Assembly (NCBI GenBank): GCA_035726825.1
Contig: JALNTX010000013.1
Location: 1-64,000 of the forward strand
Source of the DNA: Pseudocitrobacter sp913778145
GTDB lineage: Bacteria; Pseudomonadota; Gammaproteobacteria; Enterobacterales; Enterobacteriaceae
DNA length: 64,000 bases
Direction of reading: 5' to 3'
In this document: piece by piece, positions 7,446-14,515 of the stretch
Numbering within the stretch: the first letter of the stretch is position 1
Layout: each line of letters opens with the position of its first letter
Notes under the pieces: model-generated
Seen by the model: only the letters and a program-made list of their open reading frames with translations
The model's database searches: none
What the model was told of the DNA's origin: nothing
Translations under genes and position numbers: made by a program

Positions 7446-9457
7446 TAGTTTTTTCCTTTGGCATTGGACAACGCATTCAGTACCGCATCGCGGCTGAGCA
7501 GCGGCGGCAGAATCTCGCCCTGCGGCGTTCCGGGGCCATAAATTTGATTAAAGGGGATAGCCGCGCTTTGGCGGCGCTGGAGAAACTGGCTGATGGCGGC
7601 AGACGGGCGGCTCCAGTCTCCGCGCAGGGCGACAACATCTGGCGCTGTAAGCGCCTGCTGGACGTCATCGCGCAGCAGCACATTGTATTTATTGGCTTTA
7701 CAGGTCACGCACCAGTCGGCGGTTACATCAACAAACACGCGTTTACCGTCGTTCAGTGCAGCCTGAATAGCCTGTTCGCTCAGCGGCTGCCAGTCAATCC
7801 GGTCGCGCAGCGGGGAAGATGATTGTGGAAGCCAGAATAGTGCCGCTGCGGTCATCAGCATCAGCCCAGCCGCGCCCAGCGCCACTCGCCCGCGATAGCG
7901 CCAGGCCAGCGCAACGCACAACAGCAGCGCCAGCACGCCGCCAATGCCCCAGGTGATGGCTGCCCCAACATGCGCGTTCAGTAGCGTCAGCAGCCAGAGC
8001 GCGGAGCCCAGCATCATCACACCCAGCACGATGCGCACGAGGTTCATCCAGCGGCCCGGCTTCGGCAGGCGCTGCGCCAGCCCCGGCCAGGCAGCAACCA
8101 GCAGCCACGGCAGGCTCATGCCGATCCCCATCGCAAGGAAAATGCCCCATAGTTTCGGCAGCGGCGCAACCAGCGCTACCGACACCGCCGTACCGAGGAA
8201 CGGCGCGGTGCAGGGCGTTGCCAGCAGCGTGGCAAATGCGCCCTGCCAGAAATGCCCCGCCAGCCCGCGACCGCCGCGCGTGGCAAGAAACGTCGTAGTG
8301 TTTGATGAGAGGCGAATTTCGAACACCCCCAGCAGGCTGGCGCTGAACAACACCATCACCAGCACCATCGCCGCAATAAACCACGGATTCTGGAACTGAA
8401 TTCCCCAGCCCAGCGCCTGATTACTCAGACGCAACAGCGTCATCATCAATGCCAGTGCCAGAAATGACGCCACAATCCCCGCCACCGAGGCCAGGAACTG
8501 CCGTCGCACCACGCCGCGCTGCGTGCTATCGCCCTGTAATACCGATCCAAGTTTCATCGCCAGCACCGGTAATACGCAGGGCATAATATTGAGGATCAGC
8601 CCACCAAGCAGCGCCATCGACAGCACCAGCCACAGCGACACGCCGTCAGACGGCAGCCCACTCGCCCGGCTAATCACGCGGGTGCTCTCCTGCGCGAGGC
8701 CGTTATCCGCCAGCACCAGCGACAGCATTTTGCCCTGTAAATCGGGCGCGCTATCGCCCCACTCGTCCGTCACCGGCACGGTGGCGATAAGCGTGTCGCC
8801 GTTCACCTGCACAGTAGGTTTGGCAAAACTGACGCCGTCCAGCGTATCGATAAACAGCGCGGGCGATTGCCAGCCACCGTCACGTGTGGCGGTCACGATC
8901 ATTTTTCCCGGCGCGTAATCCGCCTGCAACGTGGTGGTTAGCCCATCTTCGCGTGGCAGCGTGCCCATCGCGCGGGTGAAGTCGTAATCGATGTTTTTAT
9001 CCGTCGGCGCGCCCAGGTCGAGCGAGAACGGATAGTCCGTCAGAATACAGACGTTGCTACAGGTAGAGAGCGTCAGCACGCCGCTCAGCATCGGCGTTTT
9101 TACATCATGCAGCGTGATGGGGAAGCTGACGTTATCGTGATAGCCCTGGGTCGTCATGCCTGCGACATCAAAACGTTGCGGCACCGGCCAGCGCCAGGTC
9201 ACCGACGGCGCATCATTCCAGACGATAGTAGGCGCAATCCCGCCCTCGCCCGGCGAGCGCCAGTAGGTTTTCCAGCCCTTCTCCAGTTGAACATCAAGCA
9301 GCAGGCGCGTCTCGCCGCCCGGAAGGTTTTGCGTACGCAGCCGTACGCTGGCGTGATCGTTATCGGCGGCGCGCAGCCAGCCGCTGTCTGCCGCCCAGCT
9401 TGCGGGCAGCCACAGACAAACCAGGCAGAGCAGAAGCTGCCTGAAAAAAGTAAGCAT
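7445..9457 (-). CDS. scsB: DsbD-like inner membrane electron transporter ScsB
   Basis: A 670-residue protein with a signal peptide, an N-terminal periplasmic domain with a Cys pair (STCSNVC), a central block of about eight membrane segments with the two conserved Cys sites (NIMPCVLPVLAMKLG and LATPCTAPFLG), and a C-terminal periplasmic thioredoxin domain (ADWCVTCK, about residue 582). This is the three-domain DsbD plan used to carry electrons from cytoplasmic thioredoxin to periplasmic ScsC. The larger N-terminal domain separates ScsB from DsbD. It is preceded by scsA on the same strand. Confidence 0.92.
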   Translation of the reverse strand: MLTFFRQLLLCLVCLWLPASWAADSGWLRAADNDHASVRLRTQNLPGGETRLLLDVQLEKGWKTYWRSPGEGGIAPTIVWNDAPSVTWRWPVPQRFDVAGMTTQGYHDNVSFPITLHDVKTPMLSGVLTLSTCSNVCILTDYPFSLDLGAPTDKNIDYDFTRAMGTLPREDGLTTTLQADYAPGKMIVTATRDGGWQSPALFIDTLDGVSFAKPTVQVNGDTLIATVPVTDEWGDSAPDLQGKMLSLVLADNGLAQESTRVISRASGLPSDGVSLWLVLSMALLGGLILNIMPCVLPVLAMKLGSVLQGDSTQRGVVRRQFLASVAGIVASFLALALMMTLLRLSNQALGWGIQFQNPWFIAAMVLVMVLFSASLLGVFEIRLSSNTTTFLATRGGRGLAGHFWQGAFATLLATPCTAPFLGTAVSVALVAPLPKLWGIFLAMGIGMSLPWLLVAAWPGLAQRLPKPGRWMNLVRIVLGVMMLGSALWLLTLLNAHVGAAITWGIGGVLALLLCVALAWRYRGRVALGAAGLMLMTAAALFWLPQSSSPLRDRIDWQPLSEQAIQAALNDGKRVFVDVTADWCVTCKANKYNVLLRDDVQQALTAPDVVALRGDWSRPSAAISQFLQRRQSAAIPFNQIYGPGTPQGEILPPLLSRDAVLNALSNAKGKN

Positions 9458-9506
9458 CGGTTTTCTCCGTAAGTAATTAATTAACCTGAATAACGCAGGC
9501 TAAAAC

Positions 9507-9857
9507 TCACTCACGGAAGACGCACAATCGGAGATGCACCCGCAATCGGGGCGGAGAGATAACGCGGGGAGGCCAGACGCGCGTAAAGAAAACGGGCAGC
9601 GCCGCCAGTACCGCCAGCAGCAGTGCAACGGCAAACAACGCGCCTTCAAACAGCACCGGCGGCGACGCCAGCAGCGATTTCGCGCTCAGTTCGCAAGGCG
9701 TAACAGGCGCATCGCCATCCGATGAGACGGTCTGGCTTACGGAGGCAACGTTCATCGTCAGGGCGTGCAGGCTCGCCATGCGCTGTGCGGTGCAAACCAG
9801 CACCACCAGACATGCAAGGGCTACCAGTAATATCGCCTTTCGCTGCCGATGAATCAT
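9507..9857 (-). CDS. scsA: Copper-sensitivity suppressor ScsA
   Basis: A 116-residue membrane protein with two hydrophobic segments (KAILLVALACLVVLVC and the LFAVALLLAVLAALPVFF region) and a short periplasmic loop between them. The AQRMASLHALTM stretch resembles Salmonella ScsA. Its biochemical role is not well established. The start was set at the second of two adjacent ATGs because GAGG then lies five bases upstream; an upstream in-frame ATG at 9911 would add a less likely 18-residue leader. It is the first gene of scsABCD. Confidence 0.75.
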   Translation of the reverse strand: MIHRQRKAILLVALACLVVLVCTAQRMASLHALTMNVASVSQTVSSDGDAPVTPCELSAKSLLASPPVLFEGALFAVALLLAVLAALPVFFTRVWPPRVISPPRLRVHLRLCVFRE

Positions 9858-9940
9858 CATCACCTCGTATAAATACAGGCTTAATCTTAACGGGCGAAAA
9901 TGGTTTGGCAATCTTAATGCTGTAAAGAAGTGTCGAAGAG

Positions 9941-9967
9941 GGAGAAACGCCCGGCGTTAACCGGGCG
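9941..9967 (-). terminator. Terminator after the methionine ABC transporter operon
   Basis: A perfect seven-base-pair stem (CGCCCGG/CCGGGCG) around CGTTAA, followed on the minus strand by TTTCTCC. It lies just past the metQ stop and should end the metNIQ transcript before scsA. Confidence 0.75.
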
Positions 9968-9973
9968 GAAGGA

Positions 9974-10786
9974 TCAGTTATTAACCGGGATCACCGCGCC
10001 TTTGTATTTGGTGCGGATCCACTCCTGAATCTCTTTGGAGTGCAGTACGTTCACCAGCGCCACGATATCTTTTTTCTTCTCGTCGCCACGATGCACGGTA
10101 ATGATATTGGCATACGGGTTATTTTCGCCGCTCTCGACCGCAATCGGGTCATGCACCGGGTCGAGGCCCGCATCAATCGCGTAGTTGGCGTTGATCACCA
10201 CCGCCGCGCCTTCATCGTTGTTGTACATCTGCGGCAGCAGAGACGCTTCGACGTTCGGCAGGAACTGCAGCTTTTTCGGGTTCTCCACGATATCGCTGAT
10301 ACGCGCGGTCACTTTATCAATCCCCGGCTTCAGCTTAATCACACCCTCTTTTTCGAAGATGGAGAGAATACGCCCCTCTTCGGAAACCGCGTCACGCATG
10401 ATGATTTTGCCGCCTTCCGGCAGGTCTTTCAGCGATTTGTATTTTTTGGAGTAAATACCAATCGGCTCGATGTGGATAGCTCCGGCACTCACGAAATCAT
10501 AATCTTTATCGCCCGCATGATCTTTCAGCACGCTGTTCAGATACGGGATGTGCTGGAAGTAGTTGGCATCGATATCGCGGCCCGCAAGCGCGGTGTTCGG
10601 CAGGATGTAGTCCTGGAACGGTTTAATCTCAAGATCGATGCCCTGTTTCGCCAGAATCGGTTTCGCCTGTTCCAGAATTTCCGCGTGCGGCGTGTTGGAC
10701 GCGCCCACGGTCAGGGTATCAGCCCAGGAAGCAAAGCTCAGGGCGCTCAGGGTAGCGGCGGCGATTAGCGTGAGTGTCTTTTTCAT
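9974..10786 (-). CDS. metQ: MetQ/NlpA-family substrate-binding protein
   Basis: A 270-residue periplasmic binding protein of the D-methionine/NlpA family. It has a signal peptide (about 22 residues, ending ASWA) and family segments LTVGASNTPHAEILE, FQDYILPNTALAGRDIDANYFQHIPYL and INANYAIDAGL. There is no lipobox cysteine, so it is predicted to be soluble in the periplasm rather than lipid-anchored like E. coli MetQ. It follows metI after 21 bases and completes an importer with the upstream ATPase and permease. It is a second, accessory copy; the main metNIQ operon is expected elsewhere. The substrate could be methionine or a related sulfur compound. Confidence 0.88.
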   Translation of the reverse strand: MKKTLTLIAAATLSALSFASWADTLTVGASNTPHAEILEQAKPILAKQGIDLEIKPFQDYILPNTALAGRDIDANYFQHIPYLNSVLKDHAGDKDYDFVSAGAIHIEPIGIYSKKYKSLKDLPEGGKIIMRDAVSEEGRILSIFEKEGVIKLKPGIDKVTARISDIVENPKKLQFLPNVEASLLPQMYNNDEGAAVVINANYAIDAGLDPVHDPIAVESGENNPYANIITVHRGDEKKKDIVALVNVLHSKEIQEWIRTKYKGAVIPVNN

Positions 10787-10807
10787 GATGATGGTTCCTG
10801 TGTGTTA

Positions 10808-11476
10808 TTAGCGTTTATCTAACAGAGAAGTCAGTACGTCGCCGCAGAACTGGATGATGAAAACGATGATAAGAATCGTCACCGTCGCGACCAGCGTGAC
10901 GTCATTGTGGTTGCGCTGGAATCCTTCCAGATAAGCCAGATTCCCTAAGCCACCTGCGCCGATCACCCCCGCCATTGCGCTGTAACTCACCAGCGCAATC
11001 AGCGTGACGGTAATACCGGAAACCAGCGCCGGGGAAGATTCGGGCAGCAGGACGCGGAAAATCAGCGTCGACAGGCGGGCGCCCATAGAACGGGTTGCCT
11101 CGATCACCCCTTTGTCGACTTCACGCAGGGCAATCTCGACCAGTCGCGCATAGAACGGGGCCGCACCAACAATCAGTGCAGGCAGCGCCGCATTCGCGCC
11201 GAGAATGGTGCCGACGATCGTTTTGGTAAACGGGATCAGCAGCACAATCAAAATAATGAACGGAATGGAACGGAAGACGTTCACCACCACCGAAATCACG
11301 CTGTACAGCGGGCGGTTATAAAAGAGCCCGCCTTTGGCAGTTAAAAACAGCGCCAGCCCGAGCGCGATGCCGAGGACAAACGTCGCCACGCCGGAAAGCG
11401 CGGTCATGTAGAGCGTCTCCTGAGTGGCGGCCCACAGGGCATCCCATTTCAGATGCGGTAAGAATTGCTCAGCCAT
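10808..11476 (-). CDS. metI: MetI-family ABC transporter permease
   Basis: A 222-residue inner membrane permease with about five membrane segments. It carries the EAA loop that contacts the ATPase (region EATRSMGARLSTLIFRVLLPES) and the family motif VFRSIPFIILIVLLIPF. It shares the layout of E. coli MetI (217 residues). The gene overlaps the ATPase gene by eight bases and is followed by the binding protein, the usual metN-metI-metQ order. Confidence 0.9.
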   Translation of the reverse strand: MAEQFLPHLKWDALWAATQETLYMTALSGVATFVLGIALGLALFLTAKGGLFYNRPLYSVISVVVNVFRSIPFIILIVLLIPFTKTIVGTILGANAALPALIVGAAPFYARLVEIALREVDKGVIEATRSMGARLSTLIFRVLLPESSPALVSGITVTLIALVSYSAMAGVIGAGGLGNLAYLEGFQRNHNDVTLVATVTILIIVFIIQFCGDVLTSLLDKR

Positions 11477-12488
11477 GTTTCACTACCTCGCTGTCGATGC
11501 CGGTTTCCTGCAAATCTGCGAGGATGCTTTTCAGTTGTTCAGGGTTCGCCACCACATGCAGCCAGAGCTGACCAAACGCGCCGTGCGTGGTCTGCGTCAT
11601 CTTGCCGTGCAGAATGTTAAACGGCAGGCCATAGCGCAGCGTCAGCTCGCCCACCACCGGACGATGGGTCGTCTGCCCGGTAAAGGTCAGTTTGATAATG
11701 CTGCCGGTCAGGCCGTCGGTGAGTGCAGGGTTAAACGCCTCTTCTTCGACGTACTGGCTTACCTGGCGCACAAACTGTTGGGTAATCGGTTTTTGCGGAT
11801 GGGTAAAGACCTCCAGCACATCGCCTTCTTCCACCACTTTGCCATCTTCCATCACCGCCACGCGGTCGCAGATTTTGCGTACCACATGCATTTCATGGGT
11901 GATGAGCACGATGGTTAAACGGAAGCGGCGGTTGATATCCAGCAGCAGGTCGAGAATTTGATCGGTGGTTTGCGGGTCGAGCGCCGAGGTGGCTTCATCG
12001 CACAGCAGCACGTCCGGGTTATTAGCCAGCGCGCGGGCGATACCCACACGTTGCTTCTGCCCGCCGCTTAACTGTGAGGGATAGGCGTTTTCGCGCCCCT
12101 TCAGGCCCACCAGCTCAACCAGTTCCGCCACGCGAGCGCGAATTTTGGCTTTCGGTACGCCGGCAATCTGCATCGAAAAGGCGATGTTTTCGCTGACCGT
12201 ACGCGACCAGAGCAGGTTAAAGTGCTGGAATACCATGCTGATTTTCAGGCGTGCCTGGCGCAGGCTTTCGCCTTTCGCAGCAGAGATATCCTGCCCGTTG
12301 ACAATAACGCTACCGGCAGTAGGTTTTTCCAGCCCGTTCAGCAGGCGAATCAGCGTGCTTTTTCCCGCGCCGCTGTAGCCGATAATGCCGTAAATCTGCC
12401 CCTGCTCAATGCTCAGGTTGACGTTATCGACCGCCGTAATCGTCCCTTTTCCAGGGTTAAAAATCTTTGAAATATTCCTGAGTACTAT
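11469..12488 (-). CDS. metN: MetN-family ABC transporter ATP-binding protein
   Basis: A 339-residue ATPase. It has Walker A (GYSGAGKST, near residue 40), Q-loop (FQHFNLL), ABC signature (LSGGQKQR), Walker B (VLLCDEATSALD) and H-loop (LITHEMHVV). A C-terminal NIL/ACT-type regulatory domain (about 260-339) in MetN binds methionine and inhibits transport when the amino acid is abundant. The ATG at 12488 matches the MetN N-terminus (MIVLRNISKIF); the open frame extends 24 codons further without support. First gene of the operon, behind predicted MetJ boxes. Confidence 0.92.
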   Translation of the reverse strand: MVLRNISKIFNPGKGTITAVDNVNLSIEQGQIYGIIGYSGAGKSTLIRLLNGLEKPTAGSVIVNGQDISAAKGESLRQARLKISMVFQHFNLLWSRTVSENIAFSMQIAGVPKAKIRARVAELVELVGLKGRENAYPSQLSGGQKQRVGIARALANNPDVLLCDEATSALDPQTTDQILDLLLDINRRFRLTIVLITHEMHVVRKICDRVAVMEDGKVVEEGDVLEVFTHPQKPITQQFVRQVSQYVEEEAFNPALTDGLTGSIIKLTFTGQTTHRPVVGELTLRYGLPFNILHGKMTQTTHGAFGQLWLHVVANPEQLKSILADLQETGIDSEVVKHG

Positions 12489-12512
12489 CATTCGTCTGCC
12501 AAATAGCGGTTT

Positions 12513-12560
12513 AGAAGTATGGACGTCCAGACGATATCGGGAATGAGTGACAGATAGCAA
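12513..12560 (-). promoter_or_regulatory. Predicted promoter with three tandem MetJ boxes upstream of metN
   Basis: Three adjacent 8-mers at 12513-12536, AGAAGTAT, GGACGTCC and AGACGATA, match the met box AGACGTCT at 6, 6 and 5 positions. On the minus strand a possible -35 (TTGCTA, 12560-12555) and -10 (ATATCG, 12537-12532) are 17 bases apart, so the boxes overlap and follow the -10. This arrangement fits repression by MetJ with S-adenosylmethionine. It is an inference from consensus only. Confidence 0.6.
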
Positions 12561-12673
12561 ACAACAAAAAGGAATGTGTTATTACGAGGAGTTATAAGCG
12601 AGTTTCCGTACCGGGCGGGGCAATACGATTATTTTCGGCAAAGCTTAGTCGGAATTTGGCAAATGCGACGCCG

Positions 12674-12900
12674 CCGGGTGGCGCTTCGCTTACCCGGCCT
12701 ACAGCGTATGCAGCTTTTGTAGGTCGGGTAAGCACAGCGCCACCCGACAAACAGCGTATGCAGCTCTTGTAGGTCGGGTAAGCGCAGCGCCACCCGACAC
12801 ACAGCGTATGCAACTTTTGTAGCTCGAGTAAGCGCAGCGCCACCCGACACACAGCGTATGCAGCTCTTGTAGGTCGGGTAAGCGTAGCGCCACCCGACAA
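12674..12900. repeat. REP/BIME array with 50-bp period
   Basis: One inverted unit (12674-12720) is followed by direct copies starting at 12721, 12771, 12821 and 12871, the last partial. Each holds the REP palindrome (GTCGGGTAAGC ... GCGCCACCCGAC) plus the linker ACACAGCGTATGCA. The copies differ at a few positions. The array lies between the metN promoter and the 3' end of yqjH. Frames read through it code only for repeated peptides and are not genes. Confidence 0.92.
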
Positions 12901-12911
12901 AACCAGCGTAC

Positions 12912-13676
12912 TTACTTCTTATGCCAGTACGCCTGCGTCCTTACCAGCTGTTGATCAATCGCGTCAGTTTCAAAACGGCTAACCAGCGATTTCGCCACCG
13001 AGCCTTCTCCGGTTACCCAGATAAAATAATCCTCCGCAGGCACAGACAGCGTCGCCAGTTTATCGGCCACGGCTTGTTCGCGATGACCTATCACCCACTC
13101 GATCTCAAACTCGCTGAACTCCACCAGATAGTCCTGATACGCCTCATCCGCGATCGTCACAATGGCTTTAACCTGCGGGCGCGTCGGCAGCTTGCGCAGG
13201 CTTTCCAGGCGGCGGCGCAGCGCAGGCATACCGGACTCATCGCAGACATAAAGCTGCCAGGCGTAATCCTCCGGCACCATCAGCGAACCACGCGGCCCGC
13301 CAATCGTTAGCGTATCCCCCACGCGAGCATTCATCGCCCATGAACTTGCCACGCCGCCATCATGAATAAAGAAGTCATAAGCCAGCTCGTGGCGTTCGGC
13401 GTTATAGAGCGGCGTGTAGTCGCGCGACTGCGGGCGCACGCCGTCCGGCCAGACGATCCCTTCGTCGGTCATGGTTGGCGGCGCGATACGTTCGCCGGCC
13501 TGTGGGAAAAACAGTTTGGTGTGATCGTCAAAACCGCGTGAGGAGAAGCCTTCCAACGCCTCGCCGCCCAGCACAATGCGCTGAAAACCTGCGCCGATGC
13601 GCTCCACGCGTAACACGCTCAATTCGCGAAAACGCAGTTCATTACGCACGCGCTGTGGGTATTTTTTTTCTTTCAT
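12912..13676 (-). CDS. yqjH: NADPH-dependent ferric-chelate reductase YqjH
   Basis: A 254-residue flavoprotein of the siderophore-interacting (SIP) family. The FAD-binding motif SRDYTPLYN lies near residue 84, the phosphate-binding GGPRGS near 125 and the NADPH-binding C-terminal domain after it (VTGEGSVAKSL). It reduces ferric chelates such as ferric dicitrate and enterobactin breakdown products in the cytoplasm. It is transcribed divergently from its repressor gene yqjI, and the shared intergenic region holds YqjI-like palindromes and a Fur-like site. Length equals the E. coli protein. Confidence 0.93.
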   Translation of the reverse strand: MKEKKYPQRVRNELRFRELSVLRVERIGAGFQRIVLGGEALEGFSSRGFDDHTKLFFPQAGERIAPPTMTDEGIVWPDGVRPQSRDYTPLYNAERHELAYDFFIHDGGVASSWAMNARVGDTLTIGGPRGSLMVPEDYAWQLYVCDESGMPALRRRLESLRKLPTRPQVKAIVTIADEAYQDYLVEFSEFEIEWVIGHREQAVADKLATLSVPAEDYFIWVTGEGSVAKSLVSRFETDAIDQQLVRTQAYWHKK

Positions 13677-13706
13677 AGTGGTGTTATCCGTCGCCTTCGT
13701 GAAAAA

Positions 13707-13904
13707 TAGATATATCTAAACTTGATGTAAATGATAATGATTGCCAGTTAGGCAGAAAGCAAGCTTTTTTTAAGATACACTTCACCTATCGCACAAAAAA
13801 CACACACATAAAAATTAATTCATTAAATTTCATAAAGATAAAAATTTATTCTGTCTCAGCCTTGCTAAAGATAGATATTTAGATATAAGTTAGATATATC
13901 GAAA
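13707..13904. promoter_or_regulatory. yqjH-yqjI intergenic control region (YqjI palindromes, Fur-like site)
   Basis: TAGATATATCTA at 13707-13718 is a perfect palindrome, and a related one (TTAGATATATCGAA) lies at 13890-13903 beside two more AGATATA units (13881 and 13892). In E. coli, YqjI binds two similar sites in this region to repress both genes, and nickel relieves the repression. AAATGATAATGATTGCC near 13730 resembles half of a Fur box, in keeping with iron control of yqjH. Confidence 0.7.
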
Positions 13905-13921
13905 ACAAGATAAGGTAAAAA

Positions 13922-14515
13922 ATGATGAGACACTTTTCAGAGTTTGGCCGCGGTGGACGCGGCGGTCGCGAATGCCATGGTGAGCGCGAATGTCGTGGTG
14001 GTCGTGGTGAAGGTCGTCACGGCGGTGGAGGCGGCTTTGGCGGCGGGCGCCGTCAGCGTTTCTTCGGCCACGGCGAACTGCGCCTGGTGGTACTGGATAT
14101 CCTCTCCCGCAACGCCAGCCACGGTTATGAACTGATCAAAGAAATCGAAAACATGACCCAGGGCAACTACAGCCCAAGCCCTGGCGTGATCTACCCGACA
14201 CTCGATCTGTTGCAGGATCAGGGGCTGATTACCATCCAGGAAGAAGACGGTGGACGCAAAAAAATTGCCATCACCGGGGAAGGCAGTAATGTGCTGGCGG
14301 AAAACAAAGAGGTGCTGGAGCAGGTCCAGGCGAAGCTGAAACTCCGCATGGTCGGCCACGAACTGCGCAAAGATCCGCAAATGAAACGCGCGCTGGAAAA
14401 CTTCAAGGCCGTGCTGAACCTGAAAGTTAACCAGAGCGAAATCAGCGACGCGCAGCTGAAGCAGATTGTGGGCGTGATCGACCGCGCGGCGCTGGAGATT
14501 TCACAGCTCGATTAA
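13922..14515 (+). CDS. yqjI: PadR-family nickel/iron-responsive repressor YqjI
   Basis: A 197-residue regulator. A low-complexity N-terminal extension (1-50) is rich in Gly and Arg with a few Cys and His (ECHGERECRG). It is followed by the PadR winged helix (FGHGELRLVVLDILSR through the SPGVIYPTLDLLQDQG recognition helix to GRKKIAITGEG) and a C-terminal dimerisation helix. In E. coli the extension is His/Cys-rich and binds nickel or iron, which releases DNA. Here it has clearly fewer metal ligands. A second in-frame ATG at 13925 is equally possible as start. The 3' end overlaps the aer stop by four bases. Confidence 0.9.
   Translation: MMRHFSEFGRGGRGGRECHGERECRGGRGEGRHGGGGGFGGGRRQRFFGHGELRLVVLDILSRNASHGYELIKEIENMTQGNYSPSPGVIYPTLDLLQDQGLITIQEEDGGRKKIAITGEGSNVLAENKEVLEQVQAKLKLRMVGHELRKDPQMKRALENFKAVLNLKVNQSEISDAQLKQIVGVIDRAALEISQLD

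Noticed and set aside
12592..12900. Overlapping minus-strand frames of 64 to 102 residues with repeated peptide units
   Set aside because: The peptides only mirror the 50-bp REP units in three frames, with no start context or homology; the DNA is a repeat array.
12674..12900. Possible CRISPR array because of regular repeats
   Set aside because: The full 50-bp unit, including the linker, is repeated; there are no unique spacers, and no cas genes are near.
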